Below, in pieces: positions 52,849-60,722 of a stretch of 64,000 nucleotides of DNA. The stretch lies in the NCBI GenBank assembly GCA_964422295.1, contig CAYRAM010000008.1:38488-102487 (forward strand), in the 5' to 3' direction. Made by a program: the position numbers and the translations under genes. The stretch's first letter is position 1; each line of letters opens with the position of its first letter. This DNA comes from UBA12191 sp964422295. Lineage in GTDB: Bacteria > Planctomycetota > UBA8108 > UBA1146. The notes under the pieces are model-generated. The model was not told the DNA's origin. It did not search any database and saw only the letters and a program-made list of their open reading frames with translations.

Positions 52849-53196
52849 TCAGTTGACGATTACTTTCTGGTAGGCATCTTCATTGAAGCCGACCAGCATA
52901 TTCTTGCCCACCATCAGTGTCGGTGCTCTCAAGTTGCCGCTCGGGCCGATGATGACCTTGGCCAACTCTTCATTGGATGGACGATCCTTTTTCATGTCAT
53001 GCTCCACCAATTTTTTCCCGCGTGCGACGATCACCTTATTGGCTGTTGCTGCCAGTTCGAGGGCCTCGTTGGTACCCATGCGAACCTTTTTCGCATCCAC
53101 TTGCTCCTTGATTTTCACCCCGTCACCCAAGAACTCTTGGGCTTTTTTGCAGGAGGTTCAGCCGTTGCGGTGATACCACCAATCAATTTTTTTCAT
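52849..53196 (-). CDS. ArsC/thioredoxin-like selenoprotein candidate (UTSC redox motif)
   Basis: Reading from ATG 53196 (GGAG 8 nt upstream), the frame encodes MKKIDWWYHRNG, then TGA (53158-53160), then TSCKKAQEFLGDGVKIKE, and continues to 52849: 115 aa with the TGA read as selenocysteine. The sequence on both sides belongs to one ArsC/Spx-like thioredoxin fold: an N-terminal strand, a CxxC-type active site, and C-terminal GPSGNLRAPTLMVGKNMLVG with the cis-Pro-type RAP. Family members have Cys at the TGA position. A stem-loop CCCAAG-AGTT-CTTGGG (53126-53141) begins 16 nt after TGA; its loop lies 22 nt away and has G in position 2, as in bacterial SECIS elements. A start at TTG 53130 would lose the active site. 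Probably a thiol oxidoreductase; its substrate is unknown. Confidence 0.82.
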
Positions 53197-53300
53197 TCGC
53201 GATTCTCCAGATAACTCACTTAAGGCTTTTGGCACATTTCCATCAGCGCCATGGATCCATTATGCCCCGTGAAAATTAATTTCCCACAGGCCCTTGGCCA

Positions 53301-54071
53301 CTACCCCTGATTGACTGATTGGATGACTTCCCTGAGTCTCCGGACCCCCTCGACCACTCGAGGGCCCGGCCTCCCCAGGTAGGCTTCAGGAATCGGAAAC
53401 ACCTGCTCTTGGCGAACTGCGCTGACAGATTCCCAACCCCCCCGCTGAATCACCTTCTCTGTTTTGTACTGGTGGGATGCTACCCCGCACCAGGAAATCA
53501 CCACCGCTGCCGGGTCATGACAGGTGACTTCCTCCGCGGTGACTTCCCTACTATGGCCATCGTCATCGGCCCAGGGGTTGTATCCGCCGGCAAGCAGCAG
53601 CATTTCATTGACCCATGAGTGCCGTGTCGGCACATACACCGGCTTTGGCCACCACTCCACGAGAACCGGGATCGGAGCAATATCCACTTTCTGCTGATCC
53701 AATCCACGCTGCATCCAACCGACGAGAGCCTCTCCTCTCTGTGGCACACCCAACAATTCTGCGATTTTGCCAATATCCCTGAAAATGTCTCTGAGGCATC
53801 GGGGATCAGGAGCGATGTAGTCGACTCCCATTTGATCAATCTCCTCAACAACCTTTTCGTGGCCGGGAACAGTCAATGAAGCGAGGATGAGATCGGGCTT
53901 CAATTCTGCAAGCAGTGGGATGTCTATTGAGAGATCAGGTCCCAACCTGGGAAGACTCTTGAGGGGACCTTGGGGGTGATCAGAATGATCGTCAATTCCG
54001 ATGAGAACGTGGGCCATGCCCAGCGCACAAACGATTTCGGTATTGGAGCAGGTCAAAGATGCGACTCTCAT
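53301..54071 (-). CDS. Cobalamin-type periplasmic-binding-protein-fold protein without signal peptide
   Basis: 256-aa member of the BtuF/FepB fold (Peripla_BP_2). ATG 54071 with GAGG upstream begins MRVASLTCSNTEIVCALGMA, directly in the mature domain, so no signal peptide is visible. Typical stretches are PRLGPDLSIDIPLLAELKPDLIL, PVLVEWWPKPVYVP and VVISWCGVASHQYK. In cobalamin transport operons such proteins bind corrinoid; here no permease is adjacent. It follows the giant kinase gene by 31 bp and precedes the selenoprotein gene by 104 bp. A cytosolic corrinoid- or metal-chelate-binding role is possible. Confidence 0.8.
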   Translation of the reverse strand: MRVASLTCSNTEIVCALGMAHVLIGIDDHSDHPQGPLKSLPRLGPDLSIDIPLLAELKPDLILASLTVPGHEKVVEEIDQMGVDYIAPDPRCLRDIFRDIGKIAELLGVPQRGEALVGWMQRGLDQQKVDIAPIPVLVEWWPKPVYVPTRHSWVNEMLLLAGGYNPWADDDGHSREVTAEEVTCHDPAAVVISWCGVASHQYKTEKVIQRGGWESVSAVRQEQVFPIPEAYLGRPGPRVVEGVRRLREVIQSVNQG

Positions 54072-54102
54072 GACCTCAAGATAACCGCTGCAGTCGTGGA
54101 GG

Positions 54103-57100
54103 TCAGGGACTCGTGGAAACCTGATCGGTTCTGGGCAACAGGAAACCCAAAAGACCGCAATAGGCCTCCAGAACATCATTGCCTTCGGCAGATTCCATCC
54201 TTGAAACATCCGGATCCGTCACATAAACCAGTGCCCGAATCTTGCCTTCCGACTTCAATGGCTTCACACAGAGGCTTCTGACCCCGGTTCGATACAGGCA
54301 TTCCAGAGTTTGTGTTCTGGGATCATCGACGATTCGGGGGGTCAGCAAGCTTTTGCCACTCTTCCAAATCTCCTCCACCAGAGGTAGGGCGATTCTTTCC
54401 TGGTGGCTCTTCAGGGTTTGACCTTGACTATCGACTCCGCATGCGACGTGAATCGCATCACCTTTGCGCGTCAGGATCCAGCCTTGCTCCCCACCCAGCG
54501 CTCGTACCAATGCCGACATCGACTTGGGGATCAGCACTCTGGGCAATGGCAACGAGGATGCTTCTGCCAAGAGTCGGCTCACTCTCAATAACTCAGCGGA
54601 GTGGGAATCCTCCACAACTGTGACAACGCTATCGGGATTCCCTGAGCAATCTGCGGCTTCCAGATGGTCGGCATCCTCTTCCGCAGCTTCTTCGGGGCTA
54701 ACCACTTCGGGGACCTCATGCCCCCCCTCAAGGGGTGTCGACACCTTTTGGCTCGCCAAATATAGTGGTCGCAACGGGCCGGGAAGAGATTCGGAAAACG
54801 CCTGATGCAAACGGTCGCAAAGACGATAACTCTGGCGAGCCTCTTCCAACTGGCGTACCTCGACTTGCAAATCAGCAATCTGGGTCAATATTCGTATGCG
54901 AAGTTCGAGTGCGGAACGATCTCTTGCTTGCTTCTCCAAGGATTCCCAACACGCAAGAACCTCTTCATGGTCGCGCCCATTCAGAAGATCGATGGCATTC
55001 CCCAGGTGACTGACCTCAAATGACATGTGGTGATAAGAGGCGAGTCCCTCAATTTTCTGTAACTTATCGAGGATTTCCCCTGCTTTGACTGCATCAGATC
55101 GATCAAGATGCAGCCATCCCAACTCGATCATGCATTCGATCAACCACGACCCTATACCACCCCTTGAATAAACTCCGAATGCCCTCAAAAGGTCACTTTC
55201 CGCTTCCCTCAGATCCCCGGTTTTGCGACGAATCTTTCCCCTGAGGAAATGATTTCTATTACGAAGAAAGCGCATGTTCAATTGGCCACTGATCTCCGCG
55301 GATGATTCGATCTTCCTCAGTGCATCTTCCAAATCACCACAGCGGAAGAGGACAGCGGCATGTTGATGAAGACACATCGCCCGGCCAGCGCGGTCTCCGG
55401 TCTCTTCCGTCGCCTGATGGACCTGCTCGATGAGGGTAAGAGCCTCATCGATGTGCCCTGCAGCAAGTTGAGATCCTGCGATCGCATTCAGCGTACGAAT
55501 AATCCCGGGGGAATCTTCGAGGCCTTCATAAATCTCCAATGCTTTTTGCTGGTAATCGATAGCCTGGTCAAACTCACCACGGGAGTGGGAAGCATGCCCA
55601 ATCGTCGTCAAGAATTGGGCTTTCTCAGAAGTCGAATCAGCATCGTCGAGGAGTGAGAGCCCTTCGGCACTGATGCTCATCGCTTTCTCATGATCTCCGG
55701 TGCAATGATGGATCCATGCCAATGATCCGAGTACACGGCGCTGCTCCTGCTCACGGGAATCCGATTCGAGTCGCAACACCATATCTGCAGACTCCTTGAG
55801 CCACCTGAGTGCTGCTGGATAATCCCCGAGGATTTCTTCGATTTTCCCCAGATTGCGCAATGCTCGAATCCGGTAGAGATCTGTTTCGACACTGCGCTGT
55901 TCATTCTCGACCGATTGGGAAACCACCTTCTGAAATGATTCACTCGCCAGATCATGGCGGCCGAGCAAAATCGATACATCACCGATTTTTTCCCAAACAG
56001 CCAAGTGCTCCAAGAGTTGAAGTTCGACCGAGTCCAGCCTCTCCAGTGCCTGTTGATAATGCTCCAAGGCTTTCTCATCGGCATGAATCTCCTGCATCGC
56101 CTCACCCGCTGCCAAGAGGTGGTTCAGGGCTCTGCCAGGACAATCAGATCTCTGATAGTGAAATGAGAGTTCTTCATGAATCGGAGAAAGGTCTTCTCCG
56201 TGGTAACTCTCCAATCCCTCGGCCAGCAACCCGTGAAGCCTTCGCGCCTCCGCAGGTGGAATATCTCGGCATATGATTTCCTGCAATTTGGGCTGCATGA
56301 TGGCGTAGGTGGGTCTTCCAGATTCCAGGCTTCGCGAAACCATGCCGCGGGCATCGAGCTCCCTGAGATCATCCCTGAGTGTGGCTTTGAGCCCCCCCAC
56401 TGACTCAAGAAGTTTGACCGGGGCAGGGCGCCCATACAGAGCGAGGAGCCTGAGCAAACTCCGGGGTCTCTCCTGCAGGACTCTTACACGACGGTGCAGT
56501 ACTTGGTGAATACCGGCGGGGAGTTCCACCCTGGACAATTCCCCACCTCCACGAATACTCCAACCATCAGAATCCCTGTAGATGATCCCCTCTTCCTGAA
56601 GCACCTTGAGCATCTCGACTATGAAGAGGGGGTTACCCGCTGTTCTTTCCTCAAGCCTGTCCAAAAAATTCGACGGAACCGCATCTACCTGCAATACGTG
56701 CTGAATCAATTCAGCAATCTGAGGTCGACCAAATCTTTTCAATGCCAGCTCATCGATGATTCCTGCTTCGGCATGGAGGTCGAGGAATTCCTTCAAGGCA
56801 GGAGACTTTTGATCGTCATCACGCATCGTCAATACGAGAAGCAAGCGACTCTTGGACTCCTCTTGACGAATCCTTTCAACCAATCGTTGCAACAAACTGA
56901 CAGTGGAATCATCTGCCCAATGAAGATTGTTGACAACAAGGACACAAGGACGCTCCTCAGAGCACCTTTCCATGAAGCTGGCAAGCTGATCGATCAACTG
57001 CCTTCCCAGTGAACCGAAGCCTTGGTCTTTATCGATCGAAGAATCCGATTCCTGCAGACGAGGGCATACCCTCTTCAACAGTGGTGCATTCTCTTTGTAT

Positions 57101-58344
57101 AGATCAGATTCCATGCCCACGGAGAGAACCATTTGTTCAAAAATCGTTTTGAATGGCTGATATGGTTCCTGACACGTTTCGATGCAATGCCCAGTGAAGA
57201 GGGGGATTTCACGCAGTTTCAAATGATGAGCAAACTCATCGAGAAGTCTGCTTTTGCCAATTCCAATCTCTCCAGAGACGAGCAATAGGGGATGACTCCT
57301 ATCGACACTTCTGTCTTCTCCACCCTCACGCAGCGCCAACCCGGTTGCTCTTTCAACTCCATCCCTCAGATGCTCCAGTTCAAACCGGCGACCGATCAAA
57401 CGGTTGCTGTGGAGGTAAGACATCTGGGTTTCTGCGGTCTCCACCTGCCAATGCCTACCCGCACCCGCACTGACCGCCTGGATGATTTCCCGTGCAGTGG
57501 AAAACCTGTTCTCAGGATCCTTCTCCAGCAGTCGCAGAATAATCTCGATCAGCCATGGGAATTCCCCGGCGAGGTCTCTTCGCAGGTCTTCCCGCCAACG
57601 CCCATCGACCCTTCCCACTGCTGTTCCATCGGGAGAGACAAATGGCAACCTCCCTGTGAGAATTTGATACAGGGTAACGCCGAAGGAGTACAGATCTGCT
57701 CTGCGATCTGGTGTTCCCCCGTCGATGATTTCGGGTGCAACGTAGTGCAAGGTTCCTTTGATGGCGAAGTCAAATGTGCCGGTGATCTTTTCTGCCAATC
57801 CAAAGTCGATCAGTTTTGCAACAGGAGGCCCCAAGCAACGATCAGTCGATCCGTCCGCTGTGGCATCCTGGATGACCTTGGAGGTCTGATCCGAACCGAG
57901 TTGGCGTGTACGAGTGACCAATATGTTGTCCGGTTTGATATCGAAGTGAACGTAACCTTGTGAATGGATGTACTCCAGGGCCCTGCAAATTTGCACGACC
58001 ACATCAAGTAACTCTGCTTCTTCAAATGAAGTTGCTGCTCCGAGAAAATCATCTCCCCTGATAAATTCGCTGACGATAAACCAGTCATGACTTTCATGGA
58101 TCCGGCCAAAGTCATGGACTCTGGCAAGATTCGGATGACGGAGCCGGGTCAGGGCCTCGTATTCGACCTTGGACCATTCTTCTGAATCTTCGAGCCGGTC
58201 AGAGCGGAGAATTTTGAGCGCAACCTTGCGACGAACACGGGTGAGATCTTCGCAGAGAATCACCGTTCCCATGGCACCTTCTCCGAGTTGACGGAGGATG
58301 CGATAGCGACCATTGATCGTTTCACCCGCTTGGACAGAACCCAT
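54103..58344 (-). CDS. Giant Ser/Thr kinase-AAA ATPase-TPR-GAF signalling protein
   Basis: Cytoplasmic signal integrator of 1413 aa. I choose ATG 58344 with GGGGAA upstream. In order: kinase (about 12-300; P-loop LGEGAMGTV, VALKIL, DFG in AKLIDFGLAE), an AAA/STAND-type ATPase (Walker A GEIGIGKSRLL near 352, Walker B VLVVNNLHWADD), TPR-like repeats (about 640-1150), a linker, and a GAF domain (about 1240-1400, VRALGGEQGWILTRKGDA). The catalytic loop reads HFDIKPDN (H133-F134-D135), so this is a non-RD kinase, though all catalytic residues are present. The layout resembles PknK-type kinases of Myxococcota and Planctomycetota. Input is unknown. Confidence 0.92.
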   Translation of the reverse strand: MGSVQAGETINGRYRILRQLGEGAMGTVILCEDLTRVRRKVALKILRSDRLEDSEEWSKVEYEALTRLRHPNLARVHDFGRIHESHDWFIVSEFIRGDDFLGAATSFEEAELLDVVVQICRALEYIHSQGYVHFDIKPDNILVTRTRQLGSDQTSKVIQDATADGSTDRCLGPPVAKLIDFGLAEKITGTFDFAIKGTLHYVAPEIIDGGTPDRRADLYSFGVTLYQILTGRLPFVSPDGTAVGRVDGRWREDLRRDLAGEFPWLIEIILRLLEKDPENRFSTAREIIQAVSAGAGRHWQVETAETQMSYLHSNRLIGRRFELEHLRDGVERATGLALREGGEDRSVDRSHPLLLVSGEIGIGKSRLLDEFAHHLKLREIPLFTGHCIETCQEPYQPFKTIFEQMVLSVGMESDLYKENAPLLKRVCPRLQESDSSIDKDQGFGSLGRQLIDQLASFMERCSEERPCVLVVNNLHWADDSTVSLLQRLVERIRQEESKSRLLLVLTMRDDDQKSPALKEFLDLHAEAGIIDELALKRFGRPQIAELIQHVLQVDAVPSNFLDRLEERTAGNPLFIVEMLKVLQEEGIIYRDSDGWSIRGGGELSRVELPAGIHQVLHRRVRVLQERPRSLLRLLALYGRPAPVKLLESVGGLKATLRDDLRELDARGMVSRSLESGRPTYAIMQPKLQEIICRDIPPAEARRLHGLLAEGLESYHGEDLSPIHEELSFHYQRSDCPGRALNHLLAAGEAMQEIHADEKALEHYQQALERLDSVELQLLEHLAVWEKIGDVSILLGRHDLASESFQKVVSQSVENEQRSVETDLYRIRALRNLGKIEEILGDYPAALRWLKESADMVLRLESDSREQEQRRVLGSLAWIHHCTGDHEKAMSISAEGLSLLDDADSTSEKAQFLTTIGHASHSRGEFDQAIDYQQKALEIYEGLEDSPGIIRTLNAIAGSQLAAGHIDEALTLIEQVHQATEETGDRAGRAMCLHQHAAVLFRCGDLEDALRKIESSAEISGQLNMRFLRNRNHFLRGKIRRKTGDLREAESDLLRAFGVYSRGGIGSWLIECMIELGWLHLDRSDAVKAGEILDKLQKIEGLASYHHMSFEVSHLGNAIDLLNGRDHEEVLACWESLEKQARDRSALELRIRILTQIADLQVEVRQLEEARQSYRLCDRLHQAFSESLPGPLRPLYLASQKVSTPLEGGHEVPEVVSPEEAAEEDADHLEAADCSGNPDSVVTVVEDSHSAELLRVSRLLAEASSLPLPRVLIPKSMSALVRALGGEQGWILTRKGDAIHVACGVDSQGQTLKSHQERIALPLVEEIWKSGKSLLTPRIVDDPRTQTLECLYRTGVRSLCVKPLKSEGKIRALVYVTDPDVSRMESAEGNDVLEAYCGLLGFLLPRTDQVSTSP

Positions 58345-58420
58345 CGTAATTCCCCGGGAACAGGGCTTCATGGACGCTGATGGATGCGCCTACCGCTCCC
58401 GAATAAGAATACGACGAGAT

Positions 58421-58444
58421 GCCAAATTTGGCCGCTCAAGCGGC
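58421..58444. promoter_or_regulatory. Adjacent palindromes upstream of the giant kinase gene
   Basis: The perfect 12-bp palindrome GCCAAATTTGGC (58421-58432) abuts a hairpin sequence, GCCGC-TCAA-GCGGC (58431-58444). Both lie 77-100 bp upstream of the kinase start, in a 159-bp gap that holds no gene. An operator or processing site is possible; neither element has a T tract. Confidence 0.4.
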
Positions 58445-58503
58445 GAGGAGTGCCGTTTAATGCACTTATAGAGGGATTTGTGAGGACACCGGAAATTTCC
58501 CGT

Positions 58504-59067
58504 TCACCTCACCTGGCGAAAGGGGTCCTCCTGCTGAATCTGCACCTGGAGGATATCGATTTGGGAGAGGAACTGTTGGGCACTGTCAAGAATGCCCGCA
58601 TCTGCCGAAGGATTGTTGCGGAAATCGGACTGCACCCGTTTCAGGTCTGCTTCCGCTTTGCCCAATACCCCCTTGGCCACCTCCTGCCAGTATCTCTTGA
58701 TCGCATTGTCACCGGTCCCCCTGGATCGCTTCATGTAATCCTTGGCACGATCGTCGACCCAGAATTTGACCCTGGTGAGGATAATCAGTGCTTCGTCCTC
58801 GGTCATGGTAGGCACGATGCTGTCCAGCCCCCGATACTCATCTGCCTGCTGACTATTCATCTCGGCAGATCCGCCAAAAGGCATCCCCAAAAATGAAAGG
58901 ACGACCAAAGTGACAACAGGCAATCCTACGAGCGCACAGATTCCAATGATCAGATCACCCAGGTCGAAATCGTCATCCTCTGCACGCACGACATTGGGTT
59001 GCGACTTTGGCGGGGGAGTTGCCTTGGGTGCTGACTTCGTTGGTCGAGTAACTTTTCGCTGCGCCAA
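58504..59067 (-). CDS. Small membrane-anchored protein B
   Basis: Unrecognised 187-aa protein. A basic Pro/Lys-rich N-terminus (RPTKSAPKATPPPKSQP) is followed by an acidic patch, one membrane helix (DLIIGICALVGLPVVTLVVL, about 37-56) and a helical outer domain (EDEALIILTRVKFWVDDRAK, RYWQEVAKGVLGKAEADL). It starts 2 bp after protein A, whose design is the same; the two may be diverged copies. Upstream of the giant kinase gene, but separated by 159 bp. Confidence 0.65.
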   Translation of the reverse strand: MAQRKVTRPTKSAPKATPPPKSQPNVVRAEDDDFDLGDLIIGICALVGLPVVTLVVLSFLGMPFGGSAEMNSQQADEYRGLDSIVPTMTEDEALIILTRVKFWVDDRAKDYMKRSRGTGDNAIKRYWQEVAKGVLGKAEADLKRVQSDFRNNPSADAGILDSAQQFLSQIDILQVQIQQEDPFRQVR

Positions 59068-59069
59068 GA

Positions 59070-59594
59070 CTATTCCTCATCCTCGGTGAAAAAGGGAGCC
59101 ACTTTGGCCAGATCACCGATGACGGTCTGGATGGTCGTGAAATCGGAATTGTATCCAGAGTATTCTGGAGGAAGGGTTCCATCCTCGTTGCGAACGTCTG
59201 CCAACATCTCCCTCAACTTTTGTTGGGTTGCGCTCGAAAAATCCATCGCACGCTGCCACTTTCGGGCAAATTCCCGCGAATCTTCGTCGCTTCGCAACTG
59301 AACCACTTCCCTGGACATGGAACGTGATTTGGCGATGTCTCTCTGAATTGCCCGGTACTCCTTGTCGTTGGTGGTCTTCTCGACGACGATTGCTGGCTCC
59401 GTTGGACGATTGACGAAACTCCAGGCGAACATCGCAACGGTCCCCACCAGCAGAACCAGGGTCACGATGACTACAGCGGGGTGGGCCCCCTTCTTTGGTT
59501 GCGGACGATAAGGTTTTTTCTCTTCTGCTCCGGTCCCATTACCGTCATCGGCACTGGGGCGGCCCCTCTGCGGGCGGCGGCGGACTCTGCTCAT
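59070..59594 (-). CDS. Small membrane-anchored protein A
   Basis: Unrecognised 174-aa protein with a very basic N-terminus (RVRRRPQRGRPS, YRPQPKKG), one membrane helix (AVVIVTLVLLVGTVAMFAW, about 40-58) and a helical periplasmic domain (REFARKWQRAMDFSSATQQ, LADVRNEDGTLPPEYSGYN). It lies 2 bp before protein B. The pair looks like two subunits of one envelope assembly, but no homologue is recognised. Confidence 0.65.
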   Translation of the reverse strand: MSRVRRRPQRGRPSADDGNGTGAEEKKPYRPQPKKGAHPAVVIVTLVLLVGTVAMFAWSFVNRPTEPAIVVEKTTNDKEYRAIQRDIAKSRSMSREVVQLRSDEDSREFARKWQRAMDFSSATQQKLREMLADVRNEDGTLPPEYSGYNSDFTTIQTVIGDLAKVAPFFTEDEE

Positions 59595-59711
59595 GGGATC
59601 ACTCCTCCCTGGGTTCCCTCTTCTTCAACAACCCCCGGCGGGACATGCCGGCAGGTTATTCCCCGTGAAGAATTGGGTAAGGCTCGATGGTAGCGACTTG
59701 GCACGGAAGGG

Positions 59712-60722
59712 TCAACGAGGCCTGAGCGAGGGTGCAAAGATGGCAAACCACCCCTCTTCAACCGTCTCCATGGTGATTTCGCCTTCTCCGGGAAGAATCA
59801 GGCGGACTTCTGCCGATTTCACTGTTCCTTCGGGACCCTCACAGCCGTGCAGTCGAGCCTCGCCATCCAGGGTACAGAAGATGCTGCAGCGGTCCTTGGG
59901 CGCGGGCAGGTTCCCTGACCAACTCCCTTGGAGCTCCATGATTTGATACGGCTCCACAGAAAGCCGTGTCCGCCAGGAATCGGTGTCGGTCGGATCAGCC
60001 TGAATCCATGTGGGAGCCTCCTCCGAAGAGACCTTTGAGGCCTGATCCAAATGCAACTCCCTCGGCCTCCCATCCGTACCGACAGTATCCCCATCATGAA
60101 TCCTGAAAGTGACGTCACTGGGTTGTTGTATTTCGGCCAACAGGATCCCCCCACCGATGGAGTGAACCGTACCGGGAGGGATGTGAACGAGATCGCCGGA
60201 AGCAACTGGAATCCTCTCGAGAGCTGCACTGATTTCCTTCCCAGATGAGATGGCCCCGAGAAGTCGCTCCATATCCCATCCCGCCGAGTACCCTGCCATG
60301 ACCGTCGCGCCCGGTTCCGCATCCAGGATCAGCCAAGTCTCTTCTTTGCCGGTCTCTCCGAGTCCCAGGGATTTTGCGAGGTCATCTCCAGGATGAACCT
60401 GGACCGACAAGTCACTGCGGGCATCGATCCACTTGAATAACAATGGAAAGCTCACCGGAGAAGCAACAGAGCCAAACTCACTTCCGAGGACCATCTCTGG
60501 ATTATTGCGAATCAATTGGCTCAGGGACTTCCCTGCATAGGGACCGCTCAAAATTTTTGAATGCGATTCTTCGTCGCCGACGGTAGAGACCAACCAGATT
60601 TCACCGAGGTTGCCGTGGAATGCATCGCTTTCGGTGAGATATCGCTGCAGTTTATTGCCACCCCAAGGTTTCTCGACAGGCGTGGCGGATAACTTCAGAA
60701 CAGTTCGCTGCTGGCTGTTCAA
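59712..60722 (-). CDS. manA: Mannose-6-phosphate isomerase, class I
   Basis: Interconverts fructose 6-phosphate and mannose 6-phosphate for sugar nucleotide and glycan synthesis. 336 aa. ATG 60722 overlaps the recN stop by 4 bp. Cupin zinc ligands are visible in LSVQVHPGDDLAKSLG (Gln, His), KEETWLIL (Glu) and HIPPGTVHSIGGGILLAEIQ (His). WGG in EKPWGGNKL is typical of the bacterial short form. It is last in the run with the tRNA-binding protein and recN. Confidence 0.93.
   Translation of the reverse strand: MNSQQRTVLKLSATPVEKPWGGNKLQRYLTESDAFHGNLGEIWLVSTVGDEESHSKILSGPYAGKSLSQLIRNNPEMVLGSEFGSVASPVSFPLLFKWIDARSDLSVQVHPGDDLAKSLGLGETGKEETWLILDAEPGATVMAGYSAGWDMERLLGAISSGKEISAALERIPVASGDLVHIPPGTVHSIGGGILLAEIQQPSDVTFRIHDGDTVGTDGRPRELHLDQASKVSSEEAPTWIQADPTDTDSWRTRLSVEPYQIMELQGSWSGNLPAPKDRCSIFCTLDGEARLHGCEGPEGTVKSAEVRLILPGEGEITMETVEEGWFAIFAPSLRPR

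Noticed and set aside
52849..53130. Reading the 52849 gene as a 93-aa protein from TTG 53130
   Set aside because: It would remove the first strand and the redox motif of the ArsC-like fold, whereas the frame upstream of the TGA matches the family and has its own ribosome binding site.
53158..53160. The TGA in the ArsC-like gene as a pseudogene nonsense mutation
   Set aside because: Its position exactly at the catalytic Cys, the nearby SECIS-like hairpin and the otherwise intact frame make selenocysteine more likely; not fully excluded.
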